64,000 bases of DNA from CALODL01 sp942492115. GTDB taxonomy: Bacteria > Planctomycetota > Phycisphaerae > UBA1845 > CAIVHJ01. Positions 26,616 through 37,000 of the stretch are shown one piece after another. How positions within the stretch are numbered: the first letter of the stretch is position 1; every line of letters starts with the position of its first letter. The stretch is taken from contig CALODL010000021.1 of assembly GCA_942492115.1 (NCBI GenBank), forward strand, positions 186,001-250,000, in the 5' to 3' direction. The position numbers and the translations under genes were made by a program. A model generated the notes under the pieces. It searched no databases. It was not told the origin of the DNA and saw nothing but the letters and a program-made list of their open reading frames with translations.

Positions 26616-29414
26616 ATGCTGGCTGCCACTCTCATCCTGGCCGTGATCTGTCTCCCAGCTCCCGAGCCCCCGCAGAATCTGCCTCCCGAACTGGCCGCGC
26701 GGGCCCTACACCTTCAGGGCATCATCGACGACCACCGTATGGCGGGTCGTTTCGATGAAGCCCTGGTGGTCGCCCACCAGCGCCTGGCCCTGCATAGAGC
26801 GGCCCAGGGACAGGAACACTGGCAAGCCATCGATGCGCACAATCAGGTTGTCCTGCTCGAACACCTGCAGACTCGAAGCCCGGCCGAGATTGCCGAACTC
26901 ACAGCGCTGACTGAGCCCGGCAAGACGGCCATGCAGCACATGAATGCCGGTTCCTTTGATCGAGCTCTTACTCTGATCAAGAAGCAGATCGATGTCCGGC
27001 GGCGCATCCTGGGTCCTGATGCACCGGGCACGCTGAGGTGGATGCTGATACTTGCTCGACTATACAAGAACACCAGTCGCAATTCCGCATCCGAAGTACT
27101 CCTGCGGATCACGCTCGATGGGTTCGCCCGTCAGGCCGGCGCCGATCATCCGCAAACACTGAGCGTCAAGAACAGTCTTGCTCAAGTCGTGCACTCGCAG
27201 GGGCGCTACGAAGAATCCGAACGTTTGTTTCGTGAAGTGCTCGACGGCCGCCGCCGGGTCCTGGGCTCCGACGACGCAGACACGCTCGGGGCTTTGCACA
27301 ACCTTGGCATGATGCTCAACAGCCGCGGCGCTCACGAGGAAGCCCTGAGATTGGTCACCGCGGCCTCCGAATCGTTCGAGCGCAGCCATGCCGGCGACCA
27401 TCACATCGCGTTGATCATGATGACCAGCGTGGCCCGCGTGACACGCGATCTCGGCCACCTCGAAGAAGCCGAAACCATGTTTCGGTCGATCCTGATGCGC
27501 CGCCAGGCGCAGTTGGGTGATAACAACCCGTTGACCAGCCAGATGGTCCATCAACTCGGACTGGTGCGGTGGGACCGTGGCGCAAGCGACGAAGCAGTCG
27601 ACCTGTTGAGCCGTGCCGCCGAGACACACAGCCGCTTGATGGGCCTCGACCACCATCTGTCTCTGGTGATGCATAACGACCTCGCACGCATCCATTTTGC
27701 CCGCGGCGATCTCACTTCTGCGGACCTGTATTGGAGCCGGTCTGCGGAGGGCTTCGAGACCGTGCGCCAGCGCACATCATTTCAAGGATTCCAACGTGTG
27801 CAGTTCGCCATGGACCACACCCCTTATCCTGGCCTGGCGGTCTGCCGGGCCGCGCTGGCCCGCCCGGAAGAAGCATGGTTCTTTCTGGAGTCGAATCTGG
27901 CCCGCGGTCTGCGCGACGCAGTGCAGCGTACCGCCCCGTCGCCTCCTGCTGCCAGAGAGGACATCCAGCGCGACGAGCGGCGGGCCATCGCCCAATCGTT
28001 GAGCGACCTTGATGAGCGCATCTCGATGCTCAATGATGGTCATCGTGCCGTTGAGCGCACCCTGCACGAGCGGCGACGGGCGCTCGAAGCCAGACTGGCT
28101 ACACTCGACCAACTCGATGTGGGACCATCGAAAGTTGCGGCCGACACGGTTTACCCACTGGAACGCATACGACAGGTTCTACATCCGGACGAAGCCATTG
28201 TGGCATGGATTGCCATCGAGTCTTCGGCATCCGGACTCGATGCTACGGCAACGACATGGGCCTGTATCGTCAAACACCAGGGTGCACCGATATGGATTCC
28301 GTTGACGGCTGAACACGACCTGCCGCACCGCGCGGGCCGCATGTTGGCGCGCCGCCCGGGAGGCACGCAGGATCGCACCACGCTGTTGCAGACCCTGGCG
28401 GCACAATGGCTGGACCCCGTGCATCAGCACCTGCGCGAGATCAGACATGTCATCGTCCTGCCCGGAGCGCTGGGCGCTGTCCCCCTCGAGGCCATCTCGG
28501 AGCGCTTCACCGTCAGCTACGCCCCTTCGGCCACGATCTTGACGTGGTTGATGCAGAACCCGGCAGCACCGCGAACGCACAACCTGTTGGCGGTCGCCGA
28601 CCCAGTGGTACGGGGTGACCGCAACGCCGCGCTTCCAGCCTTGCCGGGATCCGGACACGAAGCCCGCGCCATTGCGCGCCTGTTCGAAAACAATACCAGC
28701 CCGGTGACGGTCCTGTTGGGCAGTGCTGCCTCGGAGGCAGAGATCGACACGCTGTCCGCTTCCGAGCAACTGGGCCGCTTCAGCCACCTGCACTTCGCCA
28801 CGCACGGCGTGCTCGACGATCGGGCTCCGTGGCGTTCTGCCCTGATTCTCACTACGCCTGACAGACCGACTGACGTGCGCGCGCTCCTTGAAGACCAACC
28901 CATCCGCGATGGTCGTCTGACTGCAGCGCACATCATGAACCACTGGTCGTTGGCCGCCGACCTGGTCACGCTCAGTGGCTGCGGAACAGCACTGGGCACG
29001 ACCGGGGGAGGCGAGGGCTTCGTCGGCTTTTCGCAGGCGCTATTCGTCGCCGGCGCGCGCAGCCTGGTCCTGAGCCTGTGGCAGGTGGACGACAAGGCCA
29101 CGACTTTGCTGATGCAGCGGTTCTACGAGAATCTGCTCGGCGCCGCGACCACGACCCGGCAGGTGGGGATCAAGACGTACAATGCCGGTTCGCCCATGCC
29201 CGCATTCGCGGCTCTGCATGAAGCCCGACAGTGGTTACGGTCCAATCGCCCGCAGGATAACCGCCGGGCACTCGCGGCCCTCGGCTTCGACCTGACGGCG
29301 GCGCCCAGCGTCACACGTGGCATCAAGATCAGCAACGAACAACCACGAATTCCGTACGATTTCTCAGACGCGCACTACTGGGCCGCGTTTATTTTGATTG
29401 GTGATTTCAGGTAA
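26616..29414 (+). CDS. Exported TPR-CHAT (caspase-like) protease
   Basis: A 932-residue protein. A short signal-like N terminus (MLAATLILAVICLP) is followed by tandem TPR repeats from about residue 30 to 400, a coiled coil around 455-495 (ISMLNDGHRAVERTLHERRR), and a C-terminal CHAT domain. The CHAT catalytic dyad is intact: His730 in HFATHG and Cys789 in LSGCGTALG, followed by GFSQALFVAGARSLVLSLW. CHAT domains are caspase-related cysteine proteases; TPR-CHAT proteins often cleave a partner after TPR-mediated recognition. No partner substrate or gasdermin-like gene is adjacent. A palindromic element begins 70 bases after the stop. Confidence 0.88.
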   Translation: MLAATLILAVICLPAPEPPQNLPPELAARALHLQGIIDDHRMAGRFDEALVVAHQRLALHRAAQGQEHWQAIDAHNQVVLLEHLQTRSPAEIAELTALTEPGKTAMQHMNAGSFDRALTLIKKQIDVRRRILGPDAPGTLRWMLILARLYKNTSRNSASEVLLRITLDGFARQAGADHPQTLSVKNSLAQVVHSQGRYEESERLFREVLDGRRRVLGSDDADTLGALHNLGMMLNSRGAHEEALRLVTAASESFERSHAGDHHIALIMMTSVARVTRDLGHLEEAETMFRSILMRRQAQLGDNNPLTSQMVHQLGLVRWDRGASDEAVDLLSRAAETHSRLMGLDHHLSLVMHNDLARIHFARGDLTSADLYWSRSAEGFETVRQRTSFQGFQRVQFAMDHTPYPGLAVCRAALARPEEAWFFLESNLARGLRDAVQRTAPSPPAAREDIQRDERRAIAQSLSDLDERISMLNDGHRAVERTLHERRRALEARLATLDQLDVGPSKVAADTVYPLERIRQVLHPDEAIVAWIAIESSASGLDATATTWACIVKHQGAPIWIPLTAEHDLPHRAGRMLARRPGGTQDRTTLLQTLAAQWLDPVHQHLREIRHVIVLPGALGAVPLEAISERFTVSYAPSATILTWLMQNPAAPRTHNLLAVADPVVRGDRNAALPALPGSGHEARAIARLFENNTSPVTVLLGSAASEAEIDTLSASEQLGRFSHLHFATHGVLDDRAPWRSALILTTPDRPTDVRALLEDQPIRDGRLTAAHIMNHWSLAADLVTLSGCGTALGTTGGGEGFVGFSQALFVAGARSLVLSLWQVDDKATTLLMQRFYENLLGAATTTRQVGIKTYNAGSPMPAFAALHEARQWLRSNRPQDNRRALAALGFDLTAAPSVTRGIKISNEQPRIPYDFSDAHYWAAFILIGDFR

Positions 29415-29483
29415 AGCGACAGACCCGGCGGCCCGACGGGAATGACAGACCTGCCGCTGGTCCAAATGCGTTCAACTGGCTGC

Positions 29484-29570
29484 TAAGTGCCCCATTTCAC
29501 AATTCTTTGTAGGGTTTTCCGGACGCTTGCCGCGGAGAACCCTACACCCAATTATGAAAGGGAGCACTAA
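29484..29570. repeat. Palindromic MITE-like element, copy 2 (short form)
   Basis: This 87-bp imperfect palindrome matches both ends of the element at 4623-4786 in inverted orientation and lacks its internal insertion. Its right end supplies the stop codon (CTA at 29567-29569 on the plus strand) of the minus-strand anti-sigma gene, so an insertion could have truncated or altered that gene's 3' end. It could also act as a bidirectional terminator between the two convergent genes. Confidence 0.75.
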
Positions 29571-30385
29571 GGCGCGGGTTCCGCCAGCGGTACCACTTCA
29601 CAGACACAGGGCAACTGGCGAACGAGCAGATCGCAGGCTTGGGTGGCGTTTTCGGGGAGAATCGACGGCATGTCGACGTCCTGCAGTCGCGTCGACAGAT
29701 TGCTCTGCGCGCCCAACAGAATGGCATGTGTGCGCTCGGCTCCGGCGGCATGTTCGAACTCCTCGGGAACCACACGATAGCGCCCGAAGACATGATGGTC
29801 ATCGACTTCGGCATGGGTCAGGACAGTCAGGTCACCCGCACGATCCAGCGTGAGCAAATGGACGACGGTGGGCTCATCCACGGTCACGGCCACATCGAAC
29901 TCACGCACGTGCGTGTACTCTCCCCTGACCACGTCGTGATACACGTGGGCGCGGACAGAGAGCGGGTGGTGTGCGACACCGGACATCATGAACAACGCCA
30001 CGAGCGCCGCCACGGCCAGCGAACCGGGCATCAGGTTCCACAACCACTGCCGACGCACGACCACGTGCGGCGGTTCTACGCCACGTGCAGCGGCAACAAC
30101 CGTATGGCACGTCGTGCACTGAAGTACATGAACGCCGACCTGCTCATCTCCACGGCCTTCGATGAACGCCGCGAGTTCAAGAGCATCGGGACAGTCCTCT
30201 GCTTCGTCCTCATCCCGTGCAGCCAGAGACGCCGCTGCATCGAGACAGGCGTCCGCCTGATCGACCGCTTCACGACACGTTGGGCACTCGGCAAGATGAC
30301 GGGTAACCTCCTCACCCGCTCGCTCACCCAGGCGTCGCGCCGCAGACACACTTGCGATTTCTTCGATGTTCAGATGTTCGACCAT
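29567..30385 (-). CDS. Membrane anti-sigma factor with two HxxxCxxC zinc-finger motifs
   Basis: A 272-residue protein started at MVEHLNIEEI, 29 bases after the sigma gene stop; a longer upstream frame would run inside the sigma gene. The N-terminal cytoplasmic part has two zinc motifs, HLAECPTC and HVLQCTTC, each a HxxxCxxC as in ZAS-type anti-sigma factors. A single transmembrane helix follows (WNLMPGSLAVAALVALFMMS, about residues 112-131), then an extracytoplasmic sensor domain. Position and motifs make it the cognate regulator of the sigma factor at 30415-31098. The last codons and the stop lie in a palindromic element, so the C terminus may be altered. Confidence 0.8.
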   Translation of the reverse strand: MVEHLNIEEIASVSAARRLGERAGEEVTRHLAECPTCREAVDQADACLDAAASLAARDEDEAEDCPDALELAAFIEGRGDEQVGVHVLQCTTCHTVVAAARGVEPPHVVVRRQWLWNLMPGSLAVAALVALFMMSGVAHHPLSVRAHVYHDVVRGEYTHVREFDVAVTVDEPTVVHLLTLDRAGDLTVLTHAEVDDHHVFGRYRVVPEEFEHAAGAERTHAILLGAQSNLSTRLQDVDMPSILPENATQACDLLVRQLPCVCEVVPLAEPAP

Positions 30386-30414
30386 GGGGTTCACACTCCC
30401 GTCTGCGGGCGAGA

Positions 30415-31098
30415 TCACAACACGCCCTTGGTGTGCAGACACTCGAGTACCTGTTGGCCGGCCTCGCTCAACACGCCGCGCACCCGACCCGCACTGATGC
30501 TGACGAGCCGTGCGATCTCCTCGGTCGCGAGCCCGTTGAATCGCGCCATAAAGAACACTTCGCGCCGACGCCCCGTAAGACGCTCGGCACACTCACGCAG
30601 GGCAGCCAGCAACTCCTTGCGTTCACCGGGGTGGGCCGCTGTACCAACCAGCGGTGGGTGCACAGCACGCAACCCCTCCAGGTGATCGTTGTGCATGTTG
30701 ATGCGGCGCCGTGCCGTCAGAGCTTTGCGCACCGCGATAACGGTCAACCACCGCACGAACGTCGCCTTGCTCGCATCATAGCGGTCCAGTTGGCGATGAA
30801 CGATCCGCCAGACATCCTGAGCGACCTCCTCAGCAAGATCCGTGGCCCCGTCGGGCAGGCGCGGATACACCTGCTTGAGAACGAAACGCTCGAAGCGCTC
30901 GTGCAACATCTTGAACGCGGCGGCGTCTCCGTCTGCCGCTTGACGGATGAGAATGTCGAGGTCGTGGCTCACTACCCGATCGGGCACTCCAGTGGGAACA
31001 TGTGTTCCTTGAAAGCCTAACACGAGTGCTCCGCCCGAGCCACTGGTCAACGCGCGCTCCTCGAACCTCGTCACCAACATTTCCATCCACAATAGCAC
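30415..31098 (-). CDS. ECF sigma-70 family RNA polymerase sigma factor
   Basis: A sigma factor of up to 227 residues. Region 2 is seen around LHERFERFVLKQVYPRL and DLAEEVAQDVWRIVHRQLDRYDASKATFVRWLTVIAVRKA, and region 4 around GLATEEIARLVSISAGRVRGVL. The ATG at 31098 overlaps the end of the RHS gene by 28 bases; ATGs at 31086 and 31080 or a GTG near 30972 are also possible because the family-like part starts only at about residue 44. It is followed by its anti-sigma factor. The tight overlap suggests it is read together with the RHS gene upstream. Confidence 0.82.
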   Translation of the reverse strand: MLLWMEMLVTRFEERALTSGSGGALVLGFQGTHVPTGVPDRVVSHDLDILIRQAADGDAAAFKMLHERFERFVLKQVYPRLPDGATDLAEEVAQDVWRIVHRQLDRYDASKATFVRWLTVIAVRKALTARRRINMHNDHLEGLRAVHPPLVGTAAHPGERKELLAALRECAERLTGRRREVFFMARFNGLATEEIARLVSISAGRVRGVLSEAGQQVLECLHTKGVL

Positions 31099-34000
31099 GC
31101 AGACGCGACCGTCGACGCTGTACCGATGCCAGGAACGAGTTTCGCCCCGAGCTTGGCGATGAGGCGCGCCGCTTTCTTCTTACCCAATCGCCTGGCCAGC
31201 CGAGCGCCAGCTGCGGCCACGCGCCGTACGGCTTGATTCAGGGCACCGCTCTTGATGTCATCGGCGATCTTACCGAGACCGGCGCGCATCAACTCGTCGA
31301 CATCAGTCGAATCGAGCCCCAGCATGCACATGATGAAACACTTGGCCGACAGTTGCCCACTTGGATCGACCATCGTCCATGGGTTGTTCCCGGCATAGGT
31401 GTAGCCGTTCCCGAGGTTTCTGCTGTCCCCCCAAATCCCGATCGTATCGCGGGTCGTAAAGCGGCCCGCCTCAGGATCGAGATAGCGCGTCCTGTAGTAG
31501 TACAACGCTGTCTCTGCATCATAGCGCCGCCCCGTGAATAGATACGGGTTTCCTACGGACGAGGGCTGACCCAACTGCGGAGCGAGCGTGGCGTTGTCCA
31601 CAGGTCGGCCGTAACTGTCGTACTCGTAACGCTCAACGACGTTACCGGCGACGTCAGTCAGCGCCATAACGTTGTACATGTCGTCGGAATGATAATAGAA
31701 CACGTTGCCATCTCGCACCATGTTCAATGCTTCATCGACATACCGCCCGTACGAGTAGGTTGCCTGTACTGCGTCGTTGCCATCCAGTTCTTCGATAACT
31801 CTCCAGCCATCGTATTCGTAGCGTGTCGTAATCGGTCCGTTGCTCACGCCATCCGCGTCGACTACACGGCGGACGCGCCGGCTCAGGCCATCGTAGCCAT
31901 ATGTGTGCACGTCACCTGACGTGACATTGCGATACTCGACCATGCGATTGCGGTAGTCGTAGCTCAGAGTCCGAACGTCGATATCGTCGGCACAGGTCGG
32001 CTGCCCTTGCGCAGCATCGATCGCCGCCAGGATGTCATCAAGGCTCACGACACCGTCGCCGCCACCGCACGGCTGGATATCGGCGTCGTCCACGCCACAG
32101 GCAACGAGGTTGCCCACGAATACGTTCAGGACACACAGCACATCGGGAAGATCGACCACGCCATCGCCGTTGATATCGGCGTAGAGATGGATCCCCGAAA
32201 TGGCAACGAGGTTGCCATTGGCATCGTACTCACGAGTATCGAACGGGGTCGTAGTGTATTGATTGACCTGCGCATCGGCAGGGGTCGGGTCGCCAGCATC
32301 AAGCAGATAAGCACCCGGGTCGGGAGCACCTGTGACCGTGGATCGGTTGCCGGCAGAATCGAAAGCATATTCTGTTGTGCGCAGCGCCGCGCCGGTCACA
32401 TTGACGCGGGTCATGCGATATAACGCATCGTACTCGTAAGTGTGTGTCAACTGCGGTCCGCCTACTCGGTCATCCGCGCGGGTCAACTTGTTGCCCATGC
32501 GATCCCACGTATAGCTCCGGTCGTCGATGATCGCCCCGTCGCCGATGCGTGTATGCAACGTTCTGATGACCTCACGGACACCCGAATCACCGACAGGATT
32601 CGGCAGGATGCCGTCATACGTAAAATCGGACCGCGTCCCGTTGCCATATTCTCGGCGCTCAACACGGTGCGGACCAATATAGTCATACTGCGCAATCGCG
32701 CCATCTGTATCCGCTACCGTTTTGACGCGATCCAGTTCATCGTAGGTCGTCGTGATGACCCGATTTCCTGGATACGTACACGTCAATCGATTGCCCACCC
32801 CATCATGTGTCGACGCCGTCGTACGGCCATTGAGCGACTCTGTCACGACATTCGACAACGAATCGTATTCTCGCGTGACCACGTCATCGTCATCCTCCAC
32901 CCGCACAACGCGCGACAGGCCGTCGTAGTCGAATTGTTCGAAAGTGGTTGTACCGGCCACACCGGGCCCAACTACAATACCGTGCGCCGTGACCCGATCG
33001 AGTGCGTCGTACGTGGCCGACACAACCGAGCCGTTGGCATCAACACGGATGATGATGTTGTGGTGTACGTCATAGCCTGAAGTGAAACCACCAAAATCGG
33101 GCACCGTTGCACCTGGCAACCAGTCGCCCGCAGTCAGGCCCACGCCGTTCTGTGTGATCGTGCCATCTGCAGCCCGTTCGGCCACGATGCGATCCAAGCT
33201 GTCATATGCATAGCGGGTCGTGTTGCCGACGCCATCCGCCTGGGCAATCAGGCGCGAAGAGTCATCATATTGCTGCGTGGTAACCACATCGGTGCCGTCT
33301 CCGTCGGCGCCGTCCCCATCCATGTCGCGCGTGTCTTCGATCAGCCGACTGAGTCCGTCGTACACGTAGCGGGCCTCGTGTGCCTCGGCGTCGTCCTCGA
33401 CCGTACGATTGTCACGCGAATCGTAACCATAGGTCGATTCGTTACCGGCATTATCGACGCGGCCCACGAGTCGGTCGAGGCCGTCGAATTCGAACGTTGT
33501 AACGAACGTCTCGTCGGCCGCTGGCGAATTCAGACCCGATCGCTCCACTTCAGTCAACTGAACGATATTTGAGTTAGCGTCGTATTCCCGCGTCTCGACA
33601 TTGCCTGCGGCATCGGTGACGCTCGACACACGATTCGCAGAATCGTACAGCGTTACGACCTGGTGACCATTGTCATCGGTTCTCAGAATCTCCTGCGAGG
33701 CATCACTGAAAACATACAACGTCTCTGATGCCCCATCTCCAATGGCGGTTTGTGTAGCCGTATCGAAGAACACGCGGACGTCGGCAACTCGACGATCCAG
33801 CGCATCGTACGTCATGCGCCGTTCCTCGAGTCGATGATTACCGACTGCCCCGGGCACATCCACATCCTCGCCAAACAGGCGTTCTGCAAATGGGTGTGGC
33901 ACGCCGGGACTGAGGTCGCCCCCCAGATTGCCGTTGGCGTCGTAGTGGGATTCTGTGGCGTTCCCCATCGGGTCGGTAACCGAAGTCATCCGGTCGTAAC

Positions 34001-37000
34001 CGTCGTAGGTCCACACCGAAATCCTTGGTGCATCTTCAACACCCTGCGCCTCCCGAACAATATTGGCGTTACCGTCATAATCAAACTGTGTCGAGGATTG
34101 CACAGCCGTACCCGGGGCTTCCACCGTCTGGAACACCAGGTCACGCTCATCAAATAGATTCAAGACGACATTGTCAGGATCACTGCCATCGGTGGCGGCT
34201 CCTTTGCGCACGACGGTGCGGTTGCGGTTGGCGTCGTACTCGTACTCAGTGACGACAAACTCGTTGGAATCGACGCCGGCACAGTCCAGAACGGTCTGTG
34301 CCACGTTCTCGGAACCGGCCTCCGTACACGTACGGACCACCTCATTGAGAATGTCGTATTCCTGTATGGTAGTGAAGTGCGTATTGGCGTCCGTCGCTCC
34401 GGCATCGTTGACATTCTCGATATCGACGCGGACGAGATTGTCGTTCGCATCGTAGTAGTGCAGCTTGTCGTAACGAACTCCACCGCCGGCGACCACCTCC
34501 GCACTTGATTCCAGAACGATCTGATCCAGATCATTGAGCACATACGTGGTGTCGAATCCACGGGGATCGATCACGCGCGTCAAGCGACCAAGGAAGTCAT
34601 ATTCGTAGGTGGTCGTCAAAGCGAACCCGGTTGCATCTACGATCAGTGATTCGCGATACCCGGCCTGCGGACCTGCGAGGTAATAAGTCAACTCGTCACG
34701 CCGACGGTGGCCGCTGCCATTATCGGGTAAAACATGGGCAGTCAGTTGACCGAAGAGGTTGTACTCGAAATCTTCCACGATACTCGGAATACGATGAGTG
34801 GTTTGCAGACGATTGCCATTGGCATCGTATGTGTGCAATGTCTCGTTGCCACGCCCATCTACATGGCGCGTCACAAAGCTTGTCCCACAACACCCGGCGA
34901 ACCCGTCATCGTATTCAAACGACTCAGTGATAGTCGGCTGGTCCCCACCCGCTGGACCTGCGACGCGTGTGTGTGTCACCACATTGGCCTGGGCTCGGCG
35001 ATCCGGATTGACCCCATCGTAGATAAAAATATCCTCATTCAGATTCGGATGAATAATTCGTGTCGTAAGGCCATCGGCATCGAACTCGAAACGCGACTCG
35101 AAGAAATCGGGATCACTAACCCGGACCTTTCCAACAGGACGGTTGTCTACAGCGGTCGTGAGCAGGTCCGCGTCAGCCACCCCGGTATACTCGCGCTGCA
35201 TGACACCGTTATTGTTGGCGTCGTAGAAGAATTCCTTCACGTGGCCTTCGCGATCGTTGATGATCACACGCATGACGGCGTTGTTATTCACCACGGGATC
35301 CGGTGCCACCTGGATGTAGAACGCGTCAAGCAGGTCGCCGACATCGCCCCATGTCTGGGTCACGATCCGACCATAGAACAGATTGCCCGGATCGATGGTG
35401 AACCGCGGATCAAGCGGATCCACGGTATGGGCATAGATGTTCTGCAGGTAGGTCTGTCCCAGCGGATCGGTGATCGTCAGCAAGTCATGGTTCAACTGCT
35501 CGTCGGCAAAACCAGTGGTATAGGTATACGTCGTCGTCTTGCCTGATGGGAAATCATTCCCATTGGGCAGGCCGGACACCGACGGCGTGGTCACGGACTT
35601 CAGATCACCGGCGGAACCCCCTGCATCGCCATCCTCGTAGTAGTCATAGGTCACGCTGCGCCCACCAAAGTCGGTCACAGATTGCACGAAACCGTCCACG
35701 TTGTAGGTCACGTCGATGTCGCGGCCGAGGGTGTCGGTAATCGTTGTCAGTAGACCACCGGTGTATCCAAAGGACATCGTGTTGCCGTTGCGATCGACGA
35801 TCGAGTCGATCTTCCCGCCCGCGGGCGAACCATCGATCACATTGAAATTCCACGTCGCATTATTGGGAAAGGTCACCGTCAGGCTGGTGTCCGGATTCTG
35901 TGTGATGACATGAAAATACTCCGGCGCGGTCCAACTCCCGTCGGGTTGCAGCGTGTGCAAATCGAAGCGGTTGTTGCCATTGAACAACACCATATCCGTG
36001 CCGCAGGGCTCGATAGTCAGGTTGTACCCGTGGTCCCAACCGTTGCCCATCGGCGTAACGCTGCCGAGGTGGGCGCGATACATGGTGGTCCAGACGAAAT
36101 CGAAACCACGGCCCGGGATTCGCAGATCCGTGTGCCGGGTGTAGTACTCCCCACTGAACAAGTAGACCGGATCCAACATCCAATCCTCTTCCGACTCTTC
36201 GGGACACACGCCGCTTTCGCACGGCGCAGCAGGAGGCGCGTGCTTGGTCCCCGGCTCGAACGGCGCGGGTGGTGGCAGTTCGTTGATGCAACCGATACCT
36301 GGGTCGCAGGAGTCAATGGTCCACCCGTTGCCGTCATCACAGTCCACGACTGCGTTCTGGCAATCACCCGTCTCGGGATCGGCGAAATCCACCGTACACA
36401 AGTCGCCGTCGTCGCAGCACACGCTCTCGCATTCACCAAGGGTCGTCATCGGGCCGAACGGCACGAGGACGCATGATGAATCGAAGCAGTCGTAGCCCAT
36501 CTCGACGAACTGTGCACCCTGCAATGCAATCACGTAGTCACCGAAATCGCCGGCGCCGCTCCAGCCCCCGACCTGCTGGTTGCCCCCGGGACCGTCGGGC
36601 CCGGACACCTCATTGAATTGAAACTGGTTGAAGATCGGGCCGCCGCCGGACTGGGGATCGTTGTCAAATCCGGTGATGGCCAGGAAATAGAGCCCGGGGT
36701 GCGTGATGTTCTGATTGGTCCCGTCGGTGGCGGGGCTGAAGATGTGCGACAGGTTGTTCGGACACCCAAAGAAGCAATCGTCATTGGCCAGGACACCCAG
36801 GCCCCCAAGGTCCGCATCGAACAGGAACAACTGGGTGTCGAACGTGGCCATCCCACCTGGAATGACCCCACTGTCGGTGGTCGCCTCGAAGCTGTTCGGG
36901 TCGTCGATCAGAATGAGGTACATGTCCTCGAGATCGGCCCCCGAGGTCGATCCAGCGATCTCTGCAAGTGGCCCGGATCCTTCGACGATCTGCATGTCGC

